A DNA stretch of 33,798 nucleotides from Candidatus Nanoarchaeia archaeon (lineage in GTDB: Archaea > Nanobdellota > Nanobdellia > SCGC-AAA011-G17 > GW2011-AR17), in assembly GCA_028706745.1 (NCBI GenBank), contig JAQTVM010000017.1, positions 1 to 33,798 on the forward strand, given 5' to 3'. Below the pieces are notes generated by a model. It ran no database searches and was not told the origin of the DNA. It was given only the letters and a program-made list of their open reading frames with translations. Numbering within the stretch: position 1 is the first letter of the stretch; the number at the start of each line of letters is the position of its first letter. Both the position numbers and the translations under genes were made by a program. Shown here piece after piece: positions 20,983-28,742 of the stretch.

Positions 20983-21546
20983 ATGAAAGTAAAATTCGTT
21001 GACGGGCATAAAATCAGGATGTCCATAGACACTGACTTCTGCGCAATAAGCTCTTGGAAAAGGGTAGAATACATTCCAAAAGGCGAAATCTGGATTGACA
21101 AGGCATACAGGACAGAAGCGGATTGGCTGAAAAGAATGCATTTGTTTGAGCAGAAGCTCCTGCCAAAAATGAAATACTCAGAGGCAAGAAAGCTTGTATG
21201 CAAAAAATTCATCAGAAAAGCCAAAATTATCCCCCGGTTTGTATTGAAAACAGAATGCAGGGAGGGATTAAAAATCAACTACGTTGAAGGATGCGCTGTA
21301 AGGAATTACATTGACCCGAAGTTTGTTCTTGGCGGGCATGACTTGGTATATGATTACATACCAAAAAATGAAGTATGGATTGACAGCTGCCAGGGAAAAA
21401 AAGAAGCCAAATACACGATAATACACGAGATTTATGAAAGAAACCTGATGAAAAAGGGAATGGACTATAACTCAGCCCACGACTTTGCATTAGCAGCTGA
21501 AAAATACGAAAGAAGGAAAGACGGCGCTGTTTACCCTGACGATTAA
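20983..21546 (+). CDS. Protein with internally duplicated HExxE-like domain, 187 aa
   Basis: The protein consists of two related halves. The first reads VDGHKIRMSIDT ... EYIPKGEIWIDKA ... MHLFEQKLLPKMKYSEARKL. The second reads VEGCAVRNYIDP ... DYIPKNEVWIDSC ... TIIHEIYERNLMKKGMDYNSAHDFA. The second half carries HEIYE plus a downstream His, suggestive of a small zincin-like metal site; in the first half the matching residues are mostly lost. It may be a peptidase-like or metal-binding domain with a degenerate partner. I chose the ATG at 20983 because GCTTATATT lies about 27 bp upstream; the frame is open back to 20950. Its last 4 bp overlap the end of the convergent amidohydrolase gene. Confidence 0.7.
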   Translation: MKVKFVDGHKIRMSIDTDFCAISSWKRVEYIPKGEIWIDKAYRTEADWLKRMHLFEQKLLPKMKYSEARKLVCKKFIRKAKIIPRFVLKTECREGLKINYVEGCAVRNYIDPKFVLGGHDLVYDYIPKNEVWIDSCQGKKEAKYTIIHEIYERNLMKKGMDYNSAHDFALAAEKYERRKDGAVYPDD

Positions 21547-22379
21547 ATCCTGAACAATTCTTTTGCGTTTGAATAAAACACATTCTGCCTGAACGAGGAA
21601 GGCACAATCTTTCTCATAAACCCGTAATAGTCCTTCATTTTTACAAGCGGCCAGTCAGTGCCGTAAAGGAACTTGTGCGGTTCGCCGACGTATTCCATTG
21701 CAAACTCAATCTCAGAAGCTATTGCAGGCGCGCTTTTCGGCACATTGTCCACAAAAAAGCCGGACAAGTCAGCATAAACATTGGGGTTCTTGCTCATCAC
21801 AAACGCGGCATCCCTTATCCACGGGTTTCCCAAATGAGCGATTATAATCTTCATCTTCCTGAATTTAACAGCAACTTCGTCAAGATGCAGCGGGTGGGTG
21901 TATTTTGCAAGAGCAAGCCCCTCAGGGTCGTTCAAATCGCCTGTATGGAACATCACAGGAACGTCATATTTTATTGCCAAATTGTAAAACTTGTGGTAAA
22001 CCTTGTCAAACGGATAAAAGTGCGAATAGCCTGAAAGCACCTTGAATCCGACAATCCTCCCCTTTTTCAGCTCTTCCTCTGCCATTTTCAGCGCATTCTT
22101 TGGAATGCTGTTCGGGTTTATGCCGGGCATGAGCCTTAATGATGAATTTTCTTTCACGTATTCCAGGGCATCATACATCCTGATTGGCGTTGGATAAGAA
22201 GGGCATTCAATTCCGTCACCCACTGAATCGACTGTGTTGAAAATTGCCTGCTCAACATTTGTATCTTTCATCTCTGCAAGAAGCTTTTCCTTTGTGAATT
22301 CAGGGCGGTTAAGAAAGAGCATTGACTTCCTGTTCCTGTCCTCTATGTCCAAATGCAGATGGCAGTCAATCACTCTCAT
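21543..22379 (-). CDS. Amidohydrolase (amidohydrolase-2/TIM-barrel metal hydrolase family)
   Basis: A 278-aa TIM-barrel metal-dependent hydrolase. The first metal ligands are in VIDCHLHLD (HxH), followed by VPVMFHTGD (His), IIIAHLGNPW (His) and LYGTDWPL (Asp), the amidohydrolase-2 order. Family members decarboxylate or hydrolyse small aromatic or carboxylic compounds, or act on other small molecules; substrate cannot be told. A minus-strand TATA-like TTTAAATATAG near 22405 lies about 25 bp before the ATG. The 180-bp gap upstream (22380-22560) is A/T-rich and shows no gene. Confidence 0.87.
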   Translation of the reverse strand: MRVIDCHLHLDIEDRNRKSMLFLNRPEFTKEKLLAEMKDTNVEQAIFNTVDSVGDGIECPSYPTPIRMYDALEYVKENSSLRLMPGINPNSIPKNALKMAEEELKKGRIVGFKVLSGYSHFYPFDKVYHKFYNLAIKYDVPVMFHTGDLNDPEGLALAKYTHPLHLDEVAVKFRKMKIIIAHLGNPWIRDAAFVMSKNPNVYADLSGFFVDNVPKSAPAIASEIEFAMEYVGEPHKFLYGTDWPLVKMKDYYGFMRKIVPSSFRQNVFYSNAKELFRI

Positions 22380-22560
22380 GATTTCTAGTTAGGCTTAAGC
22401 TATATTTAAGCTTAGCGAAAAAGGGCAAAATAGCTTGAAAATGACTTAAAAGCAGATAAAAAGCTCGTTTTTAGCGATTTACAAAAGTAAAAAACCAAAG
22501 GTTTAAAAGCGGATTTTTGGTTGTTACTGCTATAAGCTGATTACCAAAAGCCCGCGCATC

Positions 22561-23610
22561 TTATTTTTTTTCAAAGGAAAGCACACAATAAGAATACTCC
22601 CCAATCGTGATTTTCCTCTCTTTAAGCAGCTTAAAGCCCTTTGCAAACTCCTTAAATATCTCAGGATGATGGATTGCAGCCACAATAATGCCTTTTTTCT
22701 TCATTATGTACTCTGCCTGGTAAAAAAACTCCTTGTATGTCTTTCCCATTTCCTTTTCATCCTTCACAGAAGGCACTGCAGTTACTATCTTGTCAACTGA
22801 ATCCTTCTTGAATTTTGTCTCAAGCCAGTCAAGCTCTGTCCTGCTGAACGTGATTTGCTTGTTAACAGAAGCTAATTTCGCATTTATCTCAGTGCTTCTG
22901 ACATTCGGCATCAAAGCGTCGTATGCAAACACCTTCAATTCATCCCTTTTTATTTTCTTGTCAATGGATTCTATCTTTCCGTCATTTGAGAAAAAGCCCC
23001 TCGGAATATTTGAAGCGTACAATGCAGCCTCTATCGCAATAATCCCGTCCTTGCAGAAAGGGTCTAAAAGAGTTTCCTCTTTTTTCCAGTTTGCCAATCT
23101 TATCATTGCGTATGCAACGCACGGATTTACAGACTGGACATGCGCCTTTATCCTGTAATCGCGCTTTTGAAGCTCTTTCCTTGTAAGTTCAATGCTTATG
23201 ATGCAGTTGTTATCTTCAATGTTAGCGCAGATTAAAGTGTCGGGTTTTTCAAGATTTACCTTGTAGTGCTTTGGAGCTGTGTTTCCGATTAAAACCTCTA
23301 TCTCGTGCGAGTCAAATGCGTGGTCGCCTTTTCTTGTGCATCTTGCCGCGAATGTGCCTTTTATCGGGAATTTTATTTTCTTTAATTCGTTTTCAATGTC
23401 ATCTATTGATTTGAATGTGAATCTTGAAAGGAAAAGGCATATTTTTGTAAGGCTTTTTGTGACGTAAATTAGTTCATTTATTTTCTTTTCATCTGTGCTG
23501 AACAAAAGGCGGCCCGGAAGGATGAGCTTGGCTTTTGCTTTCGTAAGCTCTTCTATTTCCTTAATTGCAACATCCTCAATGCCAATCACAGTGTAGGCTA
23601 TGTATTCCAT
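22561..23610 (-). CDS. THUMP-domain RNA methyltransferase-like protein (Trm14/TrmN-like)
   Basis: The N-terminal ferredoxin-like plus THUMP region (about 1-150, with CTRKGDHAFDSHEIEVLIG) binds RNA in this family. A Rossmann methyltransferase follows, with RLANWKKEETLLDPFCKDGIIAIEAALYA in place of the usual DPFCGSGTIxIEAA. Relatives make N2-methylguanosine in tRNA. Two key sites are altered: GSG is KDG in the SAM loop, and the catalytic (N/D)PPY motif is replaced by IVTAVPSVKDEKEMG. Either the target differs or activity is reduced. It ends 8 bp short of nothing downstream but lies 8 bp after the HEPN gene stop, so it may be the third gene of the MNT-HEPN transcript. Confidence 0.8.
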   Translation of the reverse strand: MEYIAYTVIGIEDVAIKEIEELTKAKAKLILPGRLLFSTDEKKINELIYVTKSLTKICLFLSRFTFKSIDDIENELKKIKFPIKGTFAARCTRKGDHAFDSHEIEVLIGNTAPKHYKVNLEKPDTLICANIEDNNCIISIELTRKELQKRDYRIKAHVQSVNPCVAYAMIRLANWKKEETLLDPFCKDGIIAIEAALYASNIPRGFFSNDGKIESIDKKIKRDELKVFAYDALMPNVRSTEINAKLASVNKQITFSRTELDWLETKFKKDSVDKIVTAVPSVKDEKEMGKTYKEFFYQAEYIMKKKGIIVAAIHHPEIFKEFAKGFKLLKERKITIGEYSYCVLSFEKK

Positions 23611-23617
23611 GAAATCC

Positions 23618-24130
23618 TCATTTCAGCACAACGGCTTTCGTGTCATTCAGGCATTCCTTGCACAATGCTATGCTCTTTTCAATATCCTTTTTATTGCCGA
23701 CAGAAATACTTGTGCCATATGTATATTCTTCCCTATCTTCTATTATGCTCGTTTCATGCCTGCCTGTTTCATTAAACAAGCCAAGCGCAGCAATAAACTT
23801 CTCATCAAACTCTATTTTGCCTTCCTGCTTCAAATACTTGATAAGGGCAATTGTGCATTCCTGGTTTTTGGAGTCATAGCCAAATTTTGCAGCAATTGCA
23901 AGAAAGCAGTGATAAATGCAGTAAAAGGCTGCGCTCATGCTCCAGTCAGAAAAACCGCCATCGCTAAAATAAGATATTGCCAGCAGGTTATGCTCTGCTT
24001 TTTTTAAGTGCCTTTTTGCTTCTTCCATATCAGGCTCTGCTATTACAAGCCCCCTGTGCTTCCCTTTTTCCTTGATTTCCTTTTCAGCCTTTTTCAGGCA
24101 CCATTCCATCTTGTTCCCGGCGTGGCTCAC
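23618..24130 (-). CDS. HEPN-domain protein, 170 aa
   Basis: A helical HEPN protein: EEAKRHLKKAEHNLLAISYF, DWSMSAAFYCIYHCFLAIAAKFGY and NQECTIALIKYL follow the archaeal HEPN pattern. The C-terminal motif is EDREEYTYGTS in place of Rx4-6H, as in the HEPN subgroup thought not to have the classic RNase site. The start GTG at 24130 overlaps the stop of the nucleotidyltransferase gene (GTGA), but an ATG at 24109 (MEWCLKKAEKE) resembles the start of relatives better. It forms an MNT/HEPN pair with the gene at 24127. Confidence 0.8.
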   Translation of the reverse strand: MSHAGNKMEWCLKKAEKEIKEKGKHRGLVIAEPDMEEAKRHLKKAEHNLLAISYFSDGGFSDWSMSAAFYCIYHCFLAIAAKFGYDSKNQECTIALIKYLKQEGKIEFDEKFIAALGLFNETGRHETSIIEDREEYTYGTSISVGNKKDIEKSIALCKECLNDTKAVVLK

Positions 24131-24699
24131 CTTACCGCCTCCATGTAATTTTCATAGCCATAAAGCACAACGCCGGACTTTATAATGCTTGCCATAGCCT
24201 TGTTCCGCAATTTGGCATCTTTCTGAAAATCCTGCATACTCTGGAGCAGGAGATGTATCTTTTTGCTTGATACCTTGTTTCGCATTTCTATTATATCTTG
24301 TATTTGCTTAAAATTCCTGCTTTTCGCAACAACAAGCAAATCAATGTCGTTTGCCTCTTTTTCGTTAACGAGGATTGAGCCGAACAGGATGACAAACAGG
24401 GAAATGACCTTAATCTCCTTAAATTCCTCCAGCCACCTCTTATAATTCAATGACTCCATTGCAAGCGCCAGCTCTATCATCTTGCCTGCCGCAGGGTTGC
24501 CAAAATCAAAAGAATAAACAACAGCATTTCCTATCCTCCTGCCGTTCATAATTCCCAAACCGGACAGCTTTCTCATTATCTTGAATGCGCCCGCATGGCT
24601 GATGCCAATTGCTTTCCCTATGCTCCTGCTGTTATGCTGCGCTGAAATGTCCTTAAACAGCAGAAGCACGGCTTCCTGTTCTTTTGAAAGGTGTTTCAT
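24127..24699 (-). CDS. HTH-nucleotidyltransferase (MNT) protein
   Basis: An N-terminal HTH (LSKEQEAVLLLFKDISAQHNSRSIGKAIGISHAGAFKIMRKLSGLGI) joins a minimal nucleotidyltransferase with FVILFGSILVNEKEANDIDLLVVAKS (GS ... D-x-D). It is the likely partner and antitoxin-type modifier of the HEPN protein encoded next. The ATG at 24699 is chosen; a GTG two codons earlier (24705) is possible. The promoter region holds two direct repeats that the HTH may bind, which would make the pair self-regulated. It is the same gene pair type as the one embedded in the DGR, though not closely similar in sequence. Confidence 0.83.
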   Translation of the reverse strand: MKHLSKEQEAVLLLFKDISAQHNSRSIGKAIGISHAGAFKIMRKLSGLGIMNGRRIGNAVVYSFDFGNPAAGKMIELALAMESLNYKRWLEEFKEIKVISLFVILFGSILVNEKEANDIDLLVVAKSRNFKQIQDIIEMRNKVSSKKIHLLLQSMQDFQKDAKLRNKAMASIIKSGVVLYGYENYMEAVR

Positions 24700-24700
24700 A

Positions 24701-24738
24701 TTCACTTTTAGTTAATATATGTTTACTTTTAGTTAATA
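24701..24738 (-). promoter_or_regulatory. Direct-repeat operator before the MNT/HEPN pair
   Basis: TTCACTTTTAGTTAATA (24701-24717) and TTTACTTTTAGTTAATA (24722-24738) are near-identical 17-bp direct repeats with a 21-bp period, two helical turns. They lie between the minus-strand TATA-like TTATATACC (about 24742-24750) and the start codon, as expected of an autorepression site. Confidence 0.6.
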
Positions 24739-24775
24739 CAGGTATATAAGCTTTTTGCTTTCAAGAACGCACAAA

Positions 24776-25861
24776 TTACAGTTTCAGGAACGCAACGCCC
24801 CTTGCCTCTTTTGCAATAAGGGCTTCAGCTTTCTTGGAAAGCTCCTTTGCTATTACAATCAAGGGAAGCTTGTGGTGCTGCGCAGCAGAATAAGCCAATA
24901 ATACGTCATCATCGCTTAATTTCTTTTTCTTCTTTGCAATTGCCAAGTATGATAATTTGCCTAAAGCTGATTCTACCTTTACAACAAATGCGTACTCGCC
25001 TTTTTTCATTCCAACCTCTTCAAGCACTTCCAATCCTTTTTGCTGCAGGAACGATAATAACTCGTTTTTGTAAGCGTCTATTTTTTCCTTCTTTGGCTTT
25101 CTGGGCTTTTCCGCCTTTGCTTTTTCCTCTTTTGATTCTAATTTAGTCTGCTCTTCCTTCGTTTTTTGCGATTCAACATCGGGCTTTACCGGCTTAATGG
25201 GCTCAGGGTTTGGCTCTATCGGCTCGGGCATTGGCTTTATAGGCTCAGGCTTTGATTCTTCCACCTTCCTGTACGCCTTGCCTTCAACAATCGCCTTGAT
25301 TCTGTCTCTTGCATCATCTTCAGATAAGAGATGCCATCTCCAGAAAATTTCCTCGCTTCCGTCTTCGTGCCTTACAGGAATGGGCATTGCAAAATCCTTC
25401 AGCTCCCTTAATGCAATTCTCTGCCACGGCTCGCACTGCGAATCCCGCATTATCAAATGCTCTTTCAGCAGTTCATACGCCTGCTTTGGTATTTTTCCCA
25501 AATGCTCTTTCAGCATGTCAAGCTTTTCTTCCTGCCCGGGAATATAATATACAGGAGAACCGCCAATCTTTGCGCTTGTTATTTTTAATATTCTGTTTGA
25601 AATAAGCTCTGACAAGACAGCTCCTGCGAACATTGTGTCGCTTCCGACTGCTTTTGCAATCTGTATTGGAATCACGGGGCCTGATGCTCTTATGTAAGAA
25701 ATCACTTTCTGCTTCAAGTCATTGAAGTTTCCGGAAGGAAGGGTTTGCCTTGCAGTCGGATGGCTTTGCAGAGGAGCTTTATTTTGAGGCGCCAGCGGCT
25801 TCTTCTGCGTGAAAGTCTGCCTGAACACAGGCTTCTTCTGCGGCACCCCGTTTATTATCAT
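24776..25861 (-). CDS. wHTH, Pro/Glu-linker, nuclease-like protein, 361 aa
   Basis: Three parts are visible. A basic, Pro/Gln-rich start is followed by a winged HTH at about 50-105 (LKQKVISYIRASGPVIPIQIAKAVGSDTMFAGAVLSELISNRILKI). A low-complexity linker of PEPI(K/E)P repeats and Lys/Glu runs spans about 205-260. A C-terminal alpha/beta domain (YKNELLSFLQQKGLEVLEEV, GEYAFVVKVESALGKLSYLAIAKKKKKLS, HHKLPLIVIAKELS) has the strand order of PD-(D/E)xK-like nucleases, with an Asp/Glu and Lys pattern that is only partly convincing. It probably binds DNA. Relatives seem widespread in DPANN genomes, but no function is known to me. Confidence 0.65.
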   Translation of the reverse strand: MIINGVPQKKPVFRQTFTQKKPLAPQNKAPLQSHPTARQTLPSGNFNDLKQKVISYIRASGPVIPIQIAKAVGSDTMFAGAVLSELISNRILKITSAKIGGSPVYYIPGQEEKLDMLKEHLGKIPKQAYELLKEHLIMRDSQCEPWQRIALRELKDFAMPIPVRHEDGSEEIFWRWHLLSEDDARDRIKAIVEGKAYRKVEESKPEPIKPMPEPIEPNPEPIKPVKPDVESQKTKEEQTKLESKEEKAKAEKPRKPKKEKIDAYKNELLSFLQQKGLEVLEEVGMKKGEYAFVVKVESALGKLSYLAIAKKKKKLSDDDVLLAYSAAQHHKLPLIVIAKELSKKAEALIAKEARGVAFLKL

Positions 25862-25918
25862 AGCTGTGAATATGTTGTAATGATATTTATAGTTTTGGGG
25901 AAGAAAGCAAAGGAGGCA

Positions 25919-26947
25919 CTATACAATATCCTTAATTTTGGCTTTTACCTCTTTAAAATCTAGTTTAGTCGTGACAATAAGAAGATATTTAGAATAGCCA
26001 GCATCATCTAATGCTTTTCGTCTTGATAAATAATATCCTTCAAAAGTTTCCTTTCGTTCTTTTCTAATATTCAGAGGATGATGTTCCCAAAATAGTTTAT
26101 GATTTATAAAAAAATCAATATACTTCGTGCCTACCTTAAAATTATACTCAAAAGGTATGCCCTGCCTTTTTAAAAATTTATAACATAGAATCTCTGATTT
26201 TGATAGAAATTTTTTCCCATCATATTCATAAGGGCTATTTTCCGCCATAACTCTTACTGTTTGGGCACCTCCCTTTTTACCACCTTTAATGCAATTTCTT
26301 CTAAATCGTTCTGGATATTTTTCTATAAACCTTCTTCTGCCTTCTATTAGTTTAGCTTTTTGAAATTTATTCATTTTCTTTCCTTTATTATGAGGTATAA
26401 GCCCTTTTTTGAAAACGGTGGAGGGGACTATACCTGTCCTTTTGCCTTTATTCCATGGTTTAAATCTTCCTGAAGCATATTCAATCTTACTTTGTTCTGA
26501 GTCCGTTCTCAGTTTAATCCCCTCTTTTTTTAGTCGGTTTTCAATGGTTTTTGGATCACATCTTAAACGCATAGCTATGTTATTACGAGAATAGCCTCTT
26601 GTATAGAGACTAATAATTCTTTTATCTTTAATATCGGGTCTGTGAGGAATATAAAAGTCGTAGCTTCTCTTTACAGAAATATCATTCTCTATCAATATTC
26701 TTCTAATAGCCGTATAACTTCTTTTTGTAATCTTTTTAATATCATTGATAAAGCACCCTTTTTTATATAAGCTCACTATTTTTTCCTGCTCTTTTTGTTT
26801 TAGCCTAGAACCAACTTTTCTACCAAATAAAGGGCTTTTTTTACCAGTTTTTCCGCGCATATTATGCCCAAGTATATAGCTATTTGGAGTATAAGGCCAA
26901 TAGGGTTTATTCCCTGCATCTATTCCACAGCCACATTTGCATCTCAT
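25919..26947 (-). CDS. Free-standing homing-endonuclease-like protein, 342 aa
   Basis: The N-terminus has CKCGCG and a NUMOD3-like motif (MRGKTGKKSPLFGRKVG). Two HTH-like repeats (KIVSLYKKGCFINDIKKITKRSYTAIRRIL and RIISLYTRGYSRNNIAMRLRCDPKTIENRL) and further basic KPWNKGKR / IPHNKGKK motifs follow. The C-terminal domain (FLSKSEILCYKFLKRQGIPFEYNFKVGTKYIDFFI, then LFWEHH) resembles the Vsr/EDxHD nuclease fold of intron-associated homing enzymes. The gene is more AT-rich than its neighbours and lies next to a tRNA pair, both signs of transfer. No intron is seen around it. Confidence 0.7.
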   Translation of the reverse strand: MRCKCGCGIDAGNKPYWPYTPNSYILGHNMRGKTGKKSPLFGRKVGSRLKQKEQEKIVSLYKKGCFINDIKKITKRSYTAIRRILIENDISVKRSYDFYIPHRPDIKDKRIISLYTRGYSRNNIAMRLRCDPKTIENRLKKEGIKLRTDSEQSKIEYASGRFKPWNKGKRTGIVPSTVFKKGLIPHNKGKKMNKFQKAKLIEGRRRFIEKYPERFRRNCIKGGKKGGAQTVRVMAENSPYEYDGKKFLSKSEILCYKFLKRQGIPFEYNFKVGTKYIDFFINHKLFWEHHPLNIRKERKETFEGYYLSRRKALDDAGYSKYLLIVTTKLDFKEVKAKIKDIV

Positions 26948-26989
26948 TAAGCAGATAGAATTGAGACACTAATAAAAAGCTTTTCTATA

Positions 26990-27062
26990 AGCCTCTGACG
27001 GGAATTGCACCCGTGACCTCTCCCTTACCAAGGGAGTGCTCCACTGATTAAGCTACAGAGGC
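26990..27062 (-). tRNA. tRNA-Thr(GGT)
   Basis: Minus strand: acceptor GCCTCTG/CAGAGGC, discriminator T as usual for archaeal tRNA-Thr, D stem GCTT/GAGC, anticodon arm CTCCC-TTGGTAA-GGGAG with anticodon GGT, T stem ACGGG/CCCGT. Length is 73 nt with no intron. The T loop is TGCAATT in place of the usual TTCRANY, and the D loop AATCAGTG lacks the normal GG, so both partners of the elbow are non-standard. Confidence 0.85.
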
Positions 27063-27091
27063 AACACTTTTCCATGACTTAAATCATGAAA

Positions 27092-27175
27092 TGCGGGGAA
27101 CAGGGTTCGAACCTGCGTAAGCACTAAGCTAATAGGTCTTGAGCCTATCCCGTTTGACCACTCCGGCATCCCCGC
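27092..27175 (-). tRNA. tRNA-Leu(CAA)
   Basis: Minus strand: acceptor GCGGGGA/TCCCCGC with discriminator A, D arm CCG...CGG with GTGGTCAAA, anticodon arm ATAGG-CTCAAGA-CCTAT with anticodon CAA, a long variable arm (TAGCTTAGTGCTTAC) and T arm GCAGG-TTCGAAC-CCTGT. Length is 84 nt with no intron. It is paired with tRNA-Thr 29 bp downstream; the spacer holds a small inverted repeat CATGA...TCATG (27074-27089). Confidence 0.93.
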
Positions 27176-27298
27176 GTATGGTCCGCCTTGGTATAGCCAC
27201 TATTCATATATTTATAAACTTTCCGAGCATTTAAAGGAAATAACACCAGCCGCCTTTTTCTGCCAACGTTTAAATACATAATATGCCTACACTCCCTT

Positions 27299-28039
27299 AT
27301 GCCCCTATTCAACGACAGGACATGGACGCCGGCAGACCAAATGAACCTGTACCTGGCGTGGAAAGGACTGAAGCCTGCTTCTATCATTGACTTGTACCTT
27401 GGAAAAGAAGAAGATGACAGGAAAATAAATGATGAGTATATAAAAAAAACAGAAGATAAATTCAGCAGCCTTCTTGAAAAGAGATGCATCTGCTTTGAAA
27501 AGGAGATAGACAAGGCATACGGCGCAGCATTGCAAAACGGGAAGATAATAAAAGAATACAGCGAGGTGTTCCTTGCTTATTACATTGCAAAGGAAAAAGA
27601 CAATCTGGAAAATCTTGTGTCTGCAATAAAAAATAAAGAAAATGGAAGAATCAACCACAAGGCATTGGGCGCTGCGCTTGGATACCCAAAAGAAGCAGTG
27701 GATTCATTCATGACAAAAAAGGACGAAGTCCTAATCTGCGGAGCATACACCCAGGTCGAGCTTGCAAAGGCAAAGAAAGCAGGCGTTGAAATACCTCGCT
27801 GGCTCGCATACATCAATTATGTTGTTGAAGAGATTGATTTGATTAACGGAAAAGTCTCGGAATCAAGCAAGGCGCTGGGGGAGAAATACCGCAAATACAT
27901 AAGAAAGCATAACCCCCGGCTTGCTGAAAAAGTTGAAAACCATTTTAAAAGAGTGGCGCTCCCTGTAAAATGGGAACTAAGAGATGATGGATTCTATGCA
28001 ATGGATTATGGCGATTACAGCTTTAATATTGGAAGCTGA
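27299..28039 (+). CDS. Hypothetical helical protein, 246 aa
   Basis: Not recognised. The protein is mostly helical, with charged segments (KEEDDRKINDEYIKKTEDKFSSLLEKR, EKYRKYIRKHNPRLAEKVENHFKR) and no signal peptide or membrane helix. TTTAAATA lies about 22 bp before the ATG, so the mRNA is probably leaderless and the start well supported. It is followed 40 bp later by the adenylate kinase gene, which has its own TATA box. Confidence 0.7.
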   Translation: MPLFNDRTWTPADQMNLYLAWKGLKPASIIDLYLGKEEDDRKINDEYIKKTEDKFSSLLEKRCICFEKEIDKAYGAALQNGKIIKEYSEVFLAYYIAKEKDNLENLVSAIKNKENGRINHKALGAALGYPKEAVDSFMTKKDEVLICGAYTQVELAKAKKAGVEIPRWLAYINYVVEEIDLINGKVSESSKALGEKYRKYIRKHNPRLAEKVENHFKRVALPVKWELRDDGFYAMDYGDYSFNIGS

Positions 28040-28079
28040 ATCAAAAGCAATATAAACTATGCATTCTTACTCTTCTGCT

Positions 28080-28709
28080 ATGAACCTAATCTTTCTCGGA
28101 CCACCTGGAACCGGAAAAGGCACGCAGGCAGAGAGAATATCCGCTGAATTAAATATAGCGCACATTTCCACAGGAGAGATGTTCAGGCAACTGGCAAATG
28201 AAGGCAATTCATTGGGCGTTGAAGCAAGAGACAAGTACTGGGGAAAGGGAAATCTTGTTCCCGATGACATCACAATAGGACTGGTTCAGGAAAGATTGAA
28301 GAAAGAAGACTGCAAAAATGGCTTTATCCTTGACGGCTTTCCAAGGACAATACCGCAGGCAGAGGCATTGGAGAAAATAATTAAAATAAACTATGTGATT
28401 GACATTGAATCAACAGATGCAGTCATAATAAAACGATTGACTTCAAGAAGGCAGTGCCAAAACTGCAAGAAAATCTACGGCATTGATGTTCCGCCAAAAG
28501 AGGAAGGAATCTGCGATATTTGCAAAGGAAAGCTGTTCCAGAGGGATGATGACAGGGAAAGCGTGATAATGGAAAGATTGAATGTATACAATAAGCAGAC
28601 AAAGCCATTGATTGAATTCTACAAGTCAAGAGGATTACTAAGAATAGTAAACGGCGAGAATCCGATTGAGCAGATAAAGGCGGATATACTGGAAATAGCT
28701 CAAAAGTAA
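28080..28709 (+). CDS. adk: Adenylate kinase
   Basis: This is adenylate kinase (ATP + AMP to 2 ADP), in the bacterial/eukaryotic long form with a zinc LID and not the archaeal trimeric type. The P-loop is GPPGTGKGT (about 7-15), the AMP-binding STGEMFR follows, then LDGFPRTIPQAEAL. The LID carries CQNCKKIYG ... CDICKGKLFQRDDD with four zinc cysteines. I chose the ATG at 28080 (MNLIFLG), giving 209 aa of standard length; CAATATAAAC about 28 bp upstream acts as TATA box. The longer frame from 28059 would start inside that promoter spacing. Confidence 0.94.
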   Translation: MNLIFLGPPGTGKGTQAERISAELNIAHISTGEMFRQLANEGNSLGVEARDKYWGKGNLVPDDITIGLVQERLKKEDCKNGFILDGFPRTIPQAEALEKIIKINYVIDIESTDAVIIKRLTSRRQCQNCKKIYGIDVPPKEEGICDICKGKLFQRDDDRESVIMERLNVYNKQTKPLIEFYKSRGLLRIVNGENPIEQIKADILEIAQK

Positions 28710-28742
28710 AGTTTTTATACTGCCTTCTCTTTTATTTCAGCT

